From Pseudomonas taiwanensis (GTDB lineage Bacteria; Pseudomonadota; Gammaproteobacteria; Pseudomonadales; Pseudomonadaceae): DNA of 64,000 nt. The position numbers and the translations under genes are program-made. Under the pieces are notes generated by a model. The model did no database searches, was not told where the DNA came from, and was given only the letters and a program-made list of their open reading frames with translations. Location of the stretch: positions 98,208-162,207 of the forward strand of contig NZ_QJRF01000033.1 in assembly GCF_013393345.1 (NCBI RefSeq), given 5' to 3'. Positions 25,938 to 35,413 of the stretch are shown one piece after another; position 1 is the first letter of the stretch, and every line of letters starts with the position of its first letter.

Positions 25938-28288
25938 GAGGGTCCTATCATTGTCAATGGCAGTGCATAACCGTTATGTTTCGATTGATCTATTGCCTCA
26001 GCAAGCTCAATCGGGTTCCCCCATCCCTCTAGAACCCCATTCCACCCTAAATACTCAGCTCGATAGCTTTTCTCCCATTCTAAGGGATTTAGCCGCTCCC
26101 TCAGACCGTCAAGATCGGAAACTCGTCTTGCAATAAAAGGTAATGCTTCTTTGAAGATCACACACTGTGAGCATAACGGACAACGATTGAAGTAGTTGCA
26201 GGACGTATCTGTGCTAAGAAAATTTTCAGCGCCTGGCCAGTCTGGTTGCTTTGAATTTAGACAACTTGCAATGAATGTCTGACCTTCCGGAGAAAGCAAC
26301 TGTATTACTGAATCTTCAGAGGAATTTAGCTTGGCGACTAATGGGGCAACAACTGAGCGTAGTTCTTCTTTGCTGCCGCAGCGTAGCGTGGCTTCACGCA
26401 GTTTGGCTAAAGACACATCTGTAAGAAGATTTGCTGAGTAACTTCTAAAATCCTCTTCATGCTTGCTTTGAATCTTTCTTAGGCGACCATTTAATATTTC
26501 AGTCGACCCCCAGTCACTATCATAATTGTTTACTGTGGTGTCGATATCCGAATGCCCCATCATTGTCGAAACTTCGTCAATATCTAAACCTTGTTCTCTC
26601 CGTCGAGTTTCATAGGTGGTTCGTAGACGTTTTGTTTCAATTTTGGGTGACTTGGTATCCGTATCCAGTTTTATGCCGTGGCGGCGGAGAAACTCCGTTG
26701 AAGCGGGCCAAAAATTCGTAGTGGTCACCGGCGTGCATAACCGACCAAACATATTCCACAGATTTTTCGAGATGACACACTGAAATAAGGTGCCCGGTAG
26801 ATAATGAGGCGACGAAGAATGTTCTCTGACTTTCTTGGCAACAAAATGCAAGATTTGATAAGCCCCAAATTTATCGCGCTTGTTTGATCTGTGCATTTGG
26901 CTTTTGTCGGACCGACCTTTGAATCCATAAATAATCGCATAGTCATCATCCAGAAGGTCGTCCTCAATGTGATCTTCTAGGTTATCGCTTATCGACACAA
27001 TAACCTCAAAATTCCAGCCCGTCTGCAACATCACAAAGAGAAAGAATGGGAATAAGGTTCCCATTGTGAAAGCCACTCGGCTGATGTATGCCATTTGACC
27101 CATTTCATAGGGTAGATGCTCTGGCCCAACCCTCATATACATCAAGGCCAACCGTAATCTTCTTTCCAGTGTCGAGTATTTTTTGTTCGTTCCGTGAGCG
27201 GCGTTTTTATTCCACTCAGAGGAAAATAAATGTCCAGCTGCCTCGAAGGTAAATTGCATAGGCCAATCAGGATAGAGCCTTCCTACATTAGCAGTGGCAA
27301 TTAGACCAGACTCTTCTCGATCACAGCCATACACTAATCCACGTTCACTGACCTCGGTACCAACGACAGGGCGTCCTTTTACTGCCAGTTCATGGGCGCG
27401 TGTTCGGTAAATTGCGAGAAACTGCTCTATACTTATTCCATTTTCCCGTATGTATTCTTTAACATCGCCAGTGTGGCGTATAACCCACTCAAATCCCTTT
27501 ATGTGCGTCGCCTTGATCGAACCGTTAGATCTTTTAGTCTGTTCCTTTATGGTTAGATCAAACATCAAGTTTTCCAATGAAAGATCATATTCCAGCATTG
27601 TCTTTGCGTCTTTTACTACATGGTCGTAACTCTCCATCCATTTCATAATGAACTTAATATCAATCAGGCACCCTTCTATAAGTTTATTGTGAATCTCTCT
27701 GCTATATCCCTCTGTTACTTGCTCGTTTGACGCCGGTCCAGTCGGCCATTGAAACTCTTTGCCGACCCAGTCCTGCCCTTTATATTTGTTTTTCAACGAG
27801 AGGAAGATGTTTTTTATTGCGCCGTATCTTTTTCTATTTACGGTGCGGCCCGGATACGAACGAATTAGAAATGACCTAAAATTTAGGCACACCTGCCCAT
27901 CGACATCAGCAACACCATTGACTGATTTGTTGATCGGCTCAGCGCTATTTAGGAACAGCACAAACTCTTGGATTGAGTAATAGATGTCTTGATGGGATTG
28001 ATAGGTGATCAATCTCTTTGCGGCATGGAGCTGCGCACCTATAAGTAATTGCTGAACAATTAATTTATGGTGCGGATATTCGGTGACAAGATCGGTGAAG
28101 TCACGGACGAAGTCCTTTGTGCCTCTGGTCTTGTTTTGGACAATCAACCCTTGAGCTGAAACATCAGCTTGTCCCCGTGCAATGCTTCTTTTTTGAATTG
28201 CTTGGGGGGTGTTTTCTGGCAGCTTGCGCTGGAGGGGCGGTCGTTCACTCGACTCAAGGGCAGACTTGGAGAAGGGCTTGCGTGGCAT
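25934..28288 (-). CDS. Very large tyrosine-recombinase-like protein (784 aa), first Arg missing
   Basis: First gene of the module, with GGAGG before the ATG at 28288. The C-terminal half has an integrase fold: FVMLQTGWNFEVIVSI, GFKGRSDKSQ, ETKRLRTTYETRR and MMGHSDIDTTVNNYDSDW. At the place of the first catalytic Arg (TGxR) the sequence is TGWN (423-426), so the active site is incomplete although second Arg, His and Tyr are visible. A Cys cluster near the C-terminus (CNYFNRCPLCSQC) probably binds zinc. It resembles the large VPA1269/GmtZ-type integrases of gamma-proteobacterial islands. It may act structurally or in site choice with the 700-residue recombinase. Confidence 0.82.
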   Translation of the reverse strand: MPRKPFSKSALESSERPPLQRKLPENTPQAIQKRSIARGQADVSAQGLIVQNKTRGTKDFVRDFTDLVTEYPHHKLIVQQLLIGAQLHAAKRLITYQSHQDIYYSIQEFVLFLNSAEPINKSVNGVADVDGQVCLNFRSFLIRSYPGRTVNRKRYGAIKNIFLSLKNKYKGQDWVGKEFQWPTGPASNEQVTEGYSREIHNKLIEGCLIDIKFIMKWMESYDHVVKDAKTMLEYDLSLENLMFDLTIKEQTKRSNGSIKATHIKGFEWVIRHTGDVKEYIRENGISIEQFLAIYRTRAHELAVKGRPVVGTEVSERGLVYGCDREESGLIATANVGRLYPDWPMQFTFEAAGHLFSSEWNKNAAHGTNKKYSTLERRLRLALMYMRVGPEHLPYEMGQMAYISRVAFTMGTLFPFFLFVMLQTGWNFEVIVSISDNLEDHIEDDLLDDDYAIIYGFKGRSDKSQMHRSNKRDKFGAYQILHFVAKKVREHSSSPHYLPGTLFQCVISKNLWNMFGRLCTPVTTTNFWPASTEFLRRHGIKLDTDTKSPKIETKRLRTTYETRRREQGLDIDEVSTMMGHSDIDTTVNNYDSDWGSTEILNGRLRKIQSKHEEDFRSYSANLLTDVSLAKLREATLRCGSKEELRSVVAPLVAKLNSSEDSVIQLLSPEGQTFIASCLNSKQPDWPGAENFLSTDTSCNYFNRCPLCSQCVIFKEALPFIARRVSDLDGLRERLNPLEWEKSYRAEYLGWNGVLEGWGNPIELAEAIDQSKHNGYALPLTMIGPS

Positions 28289-28356
28289 CTGACCTCCAAT
28301 GGGATTGGGTCTTTAGCCAGCAATATCAAGCATTACTAGACAGTCTGGCCATACAT

Positions 28357-29076
28357 TTATGTTCGACGATAACAGGTCGAGCTGCACACATCGGTGAAAC
28401 CGTAGTAGCTCGCGCATTCGGACTCGGAGAGATCGGTGTCGATGTAGGCGATGCCCCAGGTAACCCCAACGAAATCGCGGGTCAGCTTGGCTTCCCACTC
28501 GTGGTAGGCGTCAGAGCTTTCGCCGCGGGCGGACCAGAACAGCGGGTCCTTGAAGTCGTTGCGCCCGTAACGCAGCTTCAGGCCCACATCCAGGGGCAGG
28601 GTGTTCTCGTAGCTGATGTAGCTGTAGAGCGTGTCCTGCTTCTCGCCGATCAGGTTCTTCGCGTCATTGGAGTACTGGGCGGCGAGCTTGAAACCATAGG
28701 CGCCGAGGATCGCGTACACCTCGCTCTGGTTGAACTGGCCTTCTTTCGGGTAGCTGTACTTGATGTAGCCGAGGTCCAGGTTCACCTCATCGGTGGCCTG
28801 CCAGTACCAGCCGGCGAAGTAATCCACTTCCTGGCGCGTCTTGAGACCGAAGCCGAAGTCGACGTTCGAGGTCCACACCCCGGCGTACAGGCCGCTGCGA
28901 TGGAGCAGGGTGGCGCTGGCCTGGGCCGCCGGGTCGTTCTGGGTCTGGGAGATGCCGCGGGTGCGGTAGTCGCTGGCCAGCGCCAGGTCGACCTGCAAGG
29001 AAAAATCGTCGTTCAGTTCAATGGCCTGGCAGGCGAGTGGAGCCAGGGTGAGCGCGAGGAGGGTGAAGCGTTTCAT
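28357..29076 (-). CDS. TorF-family putative porin with replaced C-terminus
   Basis: 239 residues with a signal peptide (MKRFTLLALTLAPLACQA) and a TorF-type outer-membrane beta-barrel: SDYRTRGISQTQNDPAAQASAT, GFGLKTRQEVDYFAGWYWQ, VNLDLGYIKYSYP, then DTDLSESECASYYGFTDVCSS. Family members then end in one more strand finishing with an aromatic residue. Here it ends TCYRRT, out of pattern, exactly where AT-rich island sequence begins. The last strand and the terminal Phe needed for efficient BAM recognition have therefore been lost by insertion. The protein may fold poorly. It lies 104 bases after the amidohydrolase on the same strand. Confidence 0.85.
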   Translation of the reverse strand: MKRFTLLALTLAPLACQAIELNDDFSLQVDLALASDYRTRGISQTQNDPAAQASATLLHRSGLYAGVWTSNVDFGFGLKTRQEVDYFAGWYWQATDEVNLDLGYIKYSYPKEGQFNQSEVYAILGAYGFKLAAQYSNDAKNLIGEKQDTLYSYISYENTLPLDVGLKLRYGRNDFKDPLFWSARGESSDAYHEWEAKLTRDFVGVTWGIAYIDTDLSESECASYYGFTDVCSSTCYRRT

Positions 29077-29180
29077 CGAGGGTTTCCCGTTGTTGTGATT
29101 GTTCGGGCAGATGCAGGCAAGGCTTCGCCAGCCCCCGCCAAGTGGCGGGGGATGCGTGCGAAGCAGGGTCTTTCTTGTGT

Positions 29181-30923
29181 TTAGAGCGCAGCGTTGAAGA
29201 CTTCGCGGCCGGCGAACCAGGTTTTCAGCACCTGGGTGTCGCGCAGGGCTTCGGGCTCGACCTGGAACACGTCGCGGTCGAGGAGGATCAGGTCGGCCTG
29301 CTTGCCGGGTGCGAGCGAACCGATCTGCTTGTCGAGTCCAATGGTGCGGGCGGAATTGAGGGTGTAGGCCTGGAACATGGTTTCCCGGTCGATTTCCTCG
29401 GCGGCGTTCAACACGCCTTTCGGACCCTTGCGGCTGACGGCCTGGTAGATCGCCTTCCAGGGTTCGGGCGTGGTCACCGGCCAGTCGCTGGCGCCGGAAA
29501 TGGTCGCTCCATTCTTCAGTAGCGAGCGGGCCGGGTACTGGTACTGGAAGGCCATGGCGCTGATGTAGGGCTGCACCAGGTCGATGCTGACCTCATCGGC
29601 GCTGGCCCAGTAGAGCTGCATGGAAGCGATCACGCCGAGCGGCTTGAAGCGGGCGAATTCCTTCGGGTTGACCATCTGCAGATGGGTGACCGAATGAGCG
29701 ATGCCGCTCTGACGGTCCTTGCGCGCCTGCTCGATACCGTTCAGGGATTCGCGCACCGCGCGGTCGCCGATGGCATGGACATGCACCAGCCAGCCACGGG
29801 CGTCGGCCGCGCTGACAAGTTCGCCGAAGTGCGCGGGGTCGATCAGCAGCTCGCCACGCTTGTTCGAATTCTTGTAGGGATCGAGCATCGCCGCAGTCTG
29901 TGCTGGAACTTCGGCTACCCCATCGGCGAAGACCTTGATGCCGGGCAGGGTGAGGTTGGGCACGTCCTGGAACTGCTGGCGCACCTTGTCCAGGGTGTCG
30001 AGGTCGGCGGGACGGCTCTTCGGGTTGGCCACCAGCAGCGCGGCGACATGGGCGGTCAGCTCGCCCTTTTCGGCCAGTGCCTTGTAAGCCGGCAACACAC
30101 CCAAGGTCTGGGCGGTGGGTTTGAAGTCGAACAGCGGCTCGCCCGGTGCCGCGTTGGCGGCCGGGTCCATCCACGCGGTGATGCCCAGGCTGAGGTTGTA
30201 GCGTAGTGCCGAGCGGGCGGCCTTCAGCAGTTGTTCGGCCGAGGCTGGCGGGAGCTGCGCCATCACCGGGTCGAGCCCGGCATCGGCGAGGAAACCATTG
30301 GGCTGGCCATCTTCGTGATGACCGATGGTGGCCTGCGCCTCGCCCTTCAGACTCTTCACCATTGCGGCGTCGACGCCGGCGCGTTTCAGCATCGTGCGGT
30401 TGGCCCAGCCGGTATGGTGGTCCCAGCCGAGGAAGAAGATGGGCACGTCGACCCATTCGCCCTGGTTGAAGCGTTGCTCCATCTCGGCCACCTGGCCCCA
30501 GGCAGCTGAAGGCATGCCGCTGACGCTGAGCGCATCGCCATGCCGCGCCTTGCCGTTGTCGCGCCACTGGCGCAGGCGTTGCTCCAGTTCCGCCACGGGG
30601 ATCAGTTGGCCGCCCATGGAGGCCGAGTCCAGTTCCAGGCCGCCGAAGATGGCGTGGGAGTGGGAGTCGATAAAGCCTGGCATCAGCACCTTGCCGCCGA
30701 GGTCGACCACCTGGGTGCCGGACTCCTTCAGGCGCAGGACTTCGGCATCGCTGCCCACGGCGCGAACCTTGCCGTCTTCCACGGCCACGGCCTGTTGCAG
30801 GGCCTGGCCGGGTTCGGCGGTGTAGACCTTGGCGTTGTGCAGGATGAGATCGACGGCCGCGAAGCTTTCCATCGAGGAACAAGCCAGCGCGACGGCCAGG
30901 AGGGTAGGGGCGAAGGTTTTCAT
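29181..30923 (-). CDS. Exported metal-dependent amidohydrolase (YtcJ-like, amidohydrolase_3)
   Basis: 580 residues from the ATG at 30923; an upstream in-frame start is ignored because MKTFAPTLLAVALACSSMESFA is a good signal peptide. Motifs: LMPGFIDSHSHAIFGG (metal-binding HxH), GHHEDGQPNGFL, IKVFADG (probable metal-binding Lys), WLVHVHAIGDRAV, SVTHLQM, ISGASDWPVT (Asp), and a C-terminal IGSLAPGKQADLILLDRD. This is the YtcJ/LAF3-like group, which hydrolyses amide or ester bonds of unknown small molecules. It is divergent from a LysR gene and followed by the porin, suggesting a periplasmic degradation and uptake pair. Confidence 0.9.
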   Translation of the reverse strand: MKTFAPTLLAVALACSSMESFAAVDLILHNAKVYTAEPGQALQQAVAVEDGKVRAVGSDAEVLRLKESGTQVVDLGGKVLMPGFIDSHSHAIFGGLELDSASMGGQLIPVAELEQRLRQWRDNGKARHGDALSVSGMPSAAWGQVAEMEQRFNQGEWVDVPIFFLGWDHHTGWANRTMLKRAGVDAAMVKSLKGEAQATIGHHEDGQPNGFLADAGLDPVMAQLPPASAEQLLKAARSALRYNLSLGITAWMDPAANAAPGEPLFDFKPTAQTLGVLPAYKALAEKGELTAHVAALLVANPKSRPADLDTLDKVRQQFQDVPNLTLPGIKVFADGVAEVPAQTAAMLDPYKNSNKRGELLIDPAHFGELVSAADARGWLVHVHAIGDRAVRESLNGIEQARKDRQSGIAHSVTHLQMVNPKEFARFKPLGVIASMQLYWASADEVSIDLVQPYISAMAFQYQYPARSLLKNGATISGASDWPVTTPEPWKAIYQAVSRKGPKGVLNAAEEIDRETMFQAYTLNSARTIGLDKQIGSLAPGKQADLILLDRDVFQVEPEALRDTQVLKTWFAGREVFNAAL

Positions 30924-31030
30924 CGGGTGATTTCCGGTTCTTGTTGGTCTGCCGGTGAGCCTAACCAAGCCGATGAAGCGACAGAATGCTATGTTCTCGC
31001 ACAACTTTTGTGCCGATCCGGAACAGATGA

Positions 31031-31945
31031 ATGGACAAGCTCAGCGCGCTCAACATGTTCGTCGCCACCGCCGAGTACGGCAGCTTCAGTCGTGCCGCTG
31101 AGCAGATCGGCAAGACACCTTCCGCACTGACCAAGGCGGTGGGGCATCTGGAGGCCGAGCTCGGCGTGCGCCTGTTCGAACGCACCACCCGTCGCATGGC
31201 GCTGACCGAGGCCGGCCACATCTACCTGGAAGGTGCCCGGCAGGCCCTGATGCAACTGCAACTGGCGGGTGAAGAAGTGGATCAGCTGCAGGACGAGTTG
31301 CGCGGCAGTTTGCGCCTCACCGCGCCGCCGTCCTTCGGTCCGGCCTTCCTGAGCGAGGTGTGCTGCCGCTTCATGAGCGAGCACCCGCAGGTGCGCCTGG
31401 AAGTGGACCTCAACGACGCCTTCGTCGATCTGATCGATGGCGGCTATGACCTGGCCCTGCGCGACGGGCCAACTGACCTGCCCGGGCTGATCGCCCGGCC
31501 GCTGACGGAAAACCGTATCTACCTGTGCGCCAGCCCCGACTACCTGGAACGTAAAGGCGGGACGGTGACCCTGGAAAACTACCTGCAGCACGACTGGCTG
31601 ATCTTCCAGCATCCGTTGCTCAACCGGCACTTCTGGTGGCTGCGGCGCAATGGCGAGCGCATACGCTTGCCGCAGCCCGTGCCAAGAATGGCCAGCGACA
31701 ACTACGACTTTCTGCTCACCTGCCTGCTGGCTGGCCACGGCTTGCAGGTGATGCCGCAATGGAGTGCGGCGCCCTACCTGGTCAGCGGACAAGTGGTTCG
31801 GGTGATGTCCGACTACGAGCTGGAGCCCGACGCCTTTGGCCCGTGGGTCCATGTGCTCTACCTGGCACATCGCCGCCGCACCCGCAAGGTGCGGGTATTC
31901 ATCGAAATGCTGGAGGCCTGCCTGTGGGAGAAAGGGATTGCCTGA
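31031..31945 (+). CDS. LysR family transcriptional regulator
   Basis: 304 residues. HTH domain LSALNMFVATAEYGSFSRAAEQIGKTPSALTKAVGHLEAELGVRLFERTTR, then a substrate-binding domain (LRLTAPPSFGPAFLSE) of the CrgA-like group. It is divergent from the amidohydrolase, with 107 bases between the starts, and most likely controls that gene and the porin. It is followed by a 98-base REP-type element. Confidence 0.9.
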   Translation: MDKLSALNMFVATAEYGSFSRAAEQIGKTPSALTKAVGHLEAELGVRLFERTTRRMALTEAGHIYLEGARQALMQLQLAGEEVDQLQDELRGSLRLTAPPSFGPAFLSEVCCRFMSEHPQVRLEVDLNDAFVDLIDGGYDLALRDGPTDLPGLIARPLTENRIYLCASPDYLERKGGTVTLENYLQHDWLIFQHPLLNRHFWWLRRNGERIRLPQPVPRMASDNYDFLLTCLLAGHGLQVMPQWSAAPYLVSGQVVRVMSDYELEPDAFGPWVHVLYLAHRRRTRKVRVFIEMLEACLWEKGIA

Positions 31946-31961
31946 CTGCGTGGCTCCACAT

Positions 31962-32059
31962 TGTGGGGGCGATTTCAATCGCTAAGGGCAGCGAAGTTGC
32001 CCCTTGGAGAGTCTAAGGGCAGGCCTTCGGCCTGCTTAGCGAATGAATTCGCCCCCACA
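31962..32059. repeat. REP doublet, GGGGGCGAATTC family, copy 1
   Basis: Terminal inverted arms TGTGGGGGCGATTTCAATCG and its partner ending GAATTCGCCCCCACA, with an internal hairpin GCAGGCCTTCGGCCTGC. It is one of at least four near-full-length copies in the window (also 38545, 41948, 49900), each about 95-99 bases. Located downstream of the LysR gene, before aceK. Confidence 0.85.
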
Positions 32060-32160
32060 GGGCATCGCACCCCAACCGAAGTAGCCACCCAGCGCTCTTT
32101 TTTTCCCTCAATCCTCTGGATAAGCTCGCCTTTCCCGTGACCGCAGCCGAGAACAATTCC

Positions 32161-33897
32161 ATGGCGCAGCAATGGCCGGCCGAAGGCATCGCCCGACTGA
32201 TCCTCGATGGCTTCGACGATTACCGTGAGCATTTCCGCCAGATCACCGATGGCGCCCGTTCCCGCTTCGAGGAGGCCCAGTGGCAGGCCACGCAGCTTGC
32301 GGCGGCTGAGCGGATCGCCCTCTACGAAGTGAAGGTCGGTGAAACCAGCGCGCGGCTGCGTGCGGCCTATGCAATGGACGAGCTGCTGGATGTGCAGCTC
32401 TGGCCCCTGGTGAAAAGCGCCTACATCGGCCTGATCGATGTGCGCTTAGACGATGAGTTGTCCGAGACCTGGTACAACTCGATCTTCTGCAGCCTGTTCA
32501 GCCACGACCTGATCAGCGACGGCTGCATGTTCATCCACACCACCCGGCCGTCGCTGCGTGTCCACGAGCGCGCGCCGCAGACCCGCAGCTATCGCCCCGC
32601 AGGCCGCCTGCATGCGGCGCTCTCGGCGATACTCGACGACTTTCGTTTCGACGTGCATTACGACGACCGACCCGGCGACATCGAGCGCCTCGAAGCCCAG
32701 CTGCGCGAGAATCTGCCGGACTGGGTGTGCAAGGACCCGGAGCTGTGCATCGAACTCTTCGCGTCACCGCTCTTCCGCAACAAGGGCGCCTACCTGGTTG
32801 GCCGCATCTACACCCGCGATGAACAATGGCCGCTGGTGATCCCGTTGCTGCACCGCGAGGGGCGTGGTATCCAGGCCGACGCCATGATCACCGACGAAGC
32901 GGAAGTGTCGATCATCTTCTCCTTCACGCGTTCCTACTTCATGGTGGATGTCGCCGTGCCGGCCGAGTTCGTCGGCTTCCTCAAGCGCATTCTGCCGGGC
33001 AAGCACATCGCCGAGCTGTACACTTCCATCGGCTTCTACAAGCACGGCAAGTCGGAGTTCTATCGCGCGCTGATCAACCACCTGGCCAACACCGACGACC
33101 GCTTCATCATGGCGCCCGGCGTGCGCGGCATGGTGATGAGCGTGTTCACGCTGCCGGGCTTCAACACCGTGTTCAAGATCATCAAGGACCGTTTCGCCCA
33201 CGCGAAGACCGTGGACCGCAACACCGTGATCGAGAAGTACCGCCTGGTGAAGAACGTCGACCGGGTAGGGCGCATGGCCGATACCCAGGAGTTCGCCGAC
33301 TTCCGCTTCCCCAAATCCAAGTTCGAGCCGGAGTGCCTGGCTGAACTGCTGGAGGTGGCCCCCTCCACTGTGGCGCTGGAGGGCGATGTGGTGTTGATCC
33401 GTCACTGCTGGACCGAGCGCCGCATGACCCCGCTGAACATCTACCTGGAAAGCGCCAGCGAGGCCCAGGTGCACGAGGCGCTGTATGACTACGGCCTGGC
33501 TATCAAGCAACTGGCGGCGGCGAACATCTTCCCCGGTGACATGCTGCTGAAGAACTTTGGCGTCACCCGCCACGGCCGCGTGGTGTTCTACGACTACGAC
33601 GAGATCTGCTACCTCACCGAGGTGAACTTCCGCGTCATCCCGCCGCCGCGTTATCCGGAGGACGAGATGTCCGCCGAGCCCTGGTATTCGGTGGCGCCCA
33701 ACGACGTCTTCCCCGAGGAATTCCCGCGCTTCCTCTTCGCCGATATCGGTCAGCGCCGGCTGTTCGCCAAGCTCCATGGCGAGCTCTATGAAGCTGAGTA
33801 CTGGAAGACCCTGCAGGCCGCCATCCGCTCCGGCAAGGTGATCGACGTCTTCCCCTACCGGCGGCAGGAACGGGAACTCACCGAGGCCATCCAGTAG
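32161..33897 (+). CDS. aceK: Isocitrate dehydrogenase kinase/phosphatase
   Basis: 578 residues. AceK switches isocitrate dehydrogenase on and off by dephosphorylation and phosphorylation of one serine, directing carbon between the TCA cycle and the glyoxylate shunt in the cytoplasm. Recognisable signatures: [19 protein letters not shown] at the start, [60 protein letters not shown] (kinase P-loop region), and [24 protein letters not shown] (catalytic and metal-binding Asp residues). The ATG at 32161 aligns with the start of P. aeruginosa AceK as I recall it; a GTG at 32137 would add 8 residues. It is not beside aceA/aceB here, as is usual in Pseudomonas. Confidence 0.95.
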   Translation: MAQQWPAEGIARLILDGFDDYREHFRQITDGARSRFEEAQWQATQLAAAERIALYEVKVGETSARLRAAYAMDELLDVQLWPLVKSAYIGLIDVRLDDELSETWYNSIFCSLFSHDLISDGCMFIHTTRPSLRVHERAPQTRSYRPAGRLHAALSAILDDFRFDVHYDDRPGDIERLEAQLRENLPDWVCKDPELCIELFASPLFRNKGAYLVGRIYTRDEQWPLVIPLLHREGRGIQADAMITDEAEVSIIFSFTRSYFMVDVAVPAEFVGFLKRILPGKHIAELYTSIGFYKHGKSEFYRALINHLANTDDRFIMAPGVRGMVMSVFTLPGFNTVFKIIKDRFAHAKTVDRNTVIEKYRLVKNVDRVGRMADTQEFADFRFPKSKFEPECLAELLEVAPSTVALEGDVVLIRHCWTERRMTPLNIYLESASEAQVHEALYDYGLAIKQLAAANIFPGDMLLKNFGVTRHGRVVFYDYDEICYLTEVNFRVIPPPRYPEDEMSAEPWYSVAPNDVFPEEFPRFLFADIGQRRLFAKLHGELYEAEYWKTLQAAIRSGKVIDVFPYRRQERELTEAIQ

Positions 33898-33902
33898 GGA
33901 TC

Positions 33903-34922
33903 ATGGTCGAGCACACTTTCTCCCGCGCCACCTGGCTCAACTCCCTGCACATGTCGGCACTCACCGCCGCACTGTTACAGGAGGATGGTATCGGAACCGC
34001 GGATGTCCTGGCCGGCAGTGGCATCAGCGAGCAGGACCTGCTCGAGTTGCAGCGCCTGATCAATCCCGAGCAGGAGCAACAGGTCTACGCCAACGCCGTG
34101 CGCCTGATGCCTCGCCCCGCCCTGGGCGTGACTCTTGGCCTGCGTACGCGCATTTCCGCCTATGGCCTGCTGGGCTACGCGATGCTCTCTGCGCCGACCT
34201 TCGGCGAAGCATTGCGCGTCGGTCTCAGTTACCCGGTGCTGCTGGGTACTTATTTCCGCCTGGCCCTGGAGCAGGACGGCGATACCGCCTGGCTCAGCGC
34301 CTGCGGTTACAGCGAGGATGAGTCCTTGCGGGCGTTCAATACCGAGGTGTGCCTGGGCTCGCTCAAGGTTGCCTTCGCGGACCTGCTGGGGCAGCCACTG
34401 CCGTTGCATGCGGTGCAACTGGACTACCCCGCAAGCGCTGGCATGGCGCGCCCCTACGCGCGTGGCTTCGGTTGCCCGGTCACCTTCGGCGCCGCCCGCA
34501 GCGCCATGGGGTTCGATGCCGCCTGGCTGGCCCGCCGCCTGCCGCTCGCCGATCCGGTGACGCACAAGGAAATGCTCGAACAATGCCGCCGTCAGAACGT
34601 CGAGTTCGCTGCCCGTCGCGCCTGGCTGGAGCGGGTGCGCGGCTTCCTCGCCGCACGCCTGCAAGACCCGCCGGGACTGGAAGAGCTGGCCCGGCAGATG
34701 AACTGCTCGTCCCGCAGCCTGCGCCGCCACCTCGCTCAGCAGCAGACCAGCTACCAGCAACTGCTGGATGAACTGCGCTTCACCCGCGCCAAGGAAATGC
34801 TTCAGCAAGGCGACATGCCTATCTACCGTATCGCCGAGGCGCTCGGCTTCAGCGAATCCGCCAGCCTGCGCCACGCCTTCCAGCGCTGGAGCGGGCAGCC
34901 GCCGAGTCATTTCCGGGGTTAG
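33903..34922 (+). CDS. AraC family regulator with arabinose-binding-like N-terminal domain
   Basis: 339 residues. The N-terminal two thirds match the Arabinose_bd domain common in Pseudomonas AraC regulators (LGLRTRISAYGLLGYAMLSAPTFGEALRVG). The C-terminal 100 residues contain two HTH motifs (LEELARQMNCSSRSLRRHLAQQ and IYRIAEALGFSESASLRHAFQRWSGQPPSHFRG). It starts 5 bases after aceK and may be co-transcribed with it. Members of this group control lipid, phenylalanine or amino acid catabolism; its target is unknown. Confidence 0.92.
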   Translation: MVEHTFSRATWLNSLHMSALTAALLQEDGIGTADVLAGSGISEQDLLELQRLINPEQEQQVYANAVRLMPRPALGVTLGLRTRISAYGLLGYAMLSAPTFGEALRVGLSYPVLLGTYFRLALEQDGDTAWLSACGYSEDESLRAFNTEVCLGSLKVAFADLLGQPLPLHAVQLDYPASAGMARPYARGFGCPVTFGAARSAMGFDAAWLARRLPLADPVTHKEMLEQCRRQNVEFAARRAWLERVRGFLAARLQDPPGLEELARQMNCSSRSLRRHLAQQQTSYQQLLDELRFTRAKEMLQQGDMPIYRIAEALGFSESASLRHAFQRWSGQPPSHFRG

Positions 34923-34943
34923 TGGAAGGGCGCAGGGGGAACC

Positions 34944-35198
34944 TGTGGGGGCGATTTCAATGGCTATGTCTGCGTTAGCTGTTTCCAGAATTCAACAGTC
35001 GGTCCAGGCGCCTTGTAGGAGCTAGCTTGCTAGCGAAAAGGAGCCATTCGCTGGCAAGCCAGCTCCTACGGGCAATGCAGCTACTTGCAACACTTACTGC
35101 AGACACAGCCATTTCAATCGCCAAGCGGACCGCAGGTTCGCCCTACTTGGCCAAAGGGAACAGCTGCGCTGCCCTTGGCGAATGAATTCGCCCCTACA
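34944..35198. repeat. Composite repeat region: split REP doublet around a second REP type
   Basis: Within the 491-base gap 34923-35413, a left arm TGTGGGGGCGATTTCAATGG (34944) and a right arm ending GAATTCGCCCCTACA (35198) resemble the REP-doublet ends but are 255 bases apart. Between them lies a different palindrome, TGTAGGAGCTAGCTTGCTAG / CTGGCAAGCCAGCTCCTAC (35015-35070). It looks like nested or adjacent insertion of different REP families. The remaining 35199-35413 has no feature I can name except the strong ribosome site AGGAGG before 35414. Confidence 0.65.
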
Positions 35199-35413
35199 AA
35201 GGATTCGCGTCCTTGTGCCGGTTCATTCGCGAAAGAGAAGCCTATTAGCTGGTATTCAATCCGAGCAAAAATCGGCGCGCTGGCTGATGACATTGCTTGT
35301 GTTCATTGACGCTTTGACGCCGGGAATTTTCGGAATCGGTTACAGACCTGCCTCGGCCCGAGGCCCATCTGGCATGGTTCACCCTCTTTGTGCAATGACG
35401 AAAAGGAGGAGCC

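Larger units (their letters stand above)
21211..28380 (-). mobile_element. AT-rich multi-recombinase integration module
   Basis: Five consecutive minus-strand genes overlap by 4-8 bases or lie 2 bases apart: two very large tyrosine recombinases (784 and 700 residues), an HTH/coiled-coil/P-loop protein, a 128-residue protein, and a 435-residue tyrosine recombinase. The outer end runs into the 3' end of a porin gene, near 28380, which is the probable integration junction. Gene content recalls Tn554-type (TnpA/B/C) and gamma-Mobile-Trio (GmtY/X/Z) elements, which use several recombinases together and carry defence genes. The defence-like operons to the left are the likely cargo. The second end is not identified. 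Confidence 0.7.

Noticed and set aside
28117..29184. Plus-strand frame across the porin/recombinase junction
   Set aside because: Antisense to the porin and to the start of the 784-residue recombinase, both supported by motifs.
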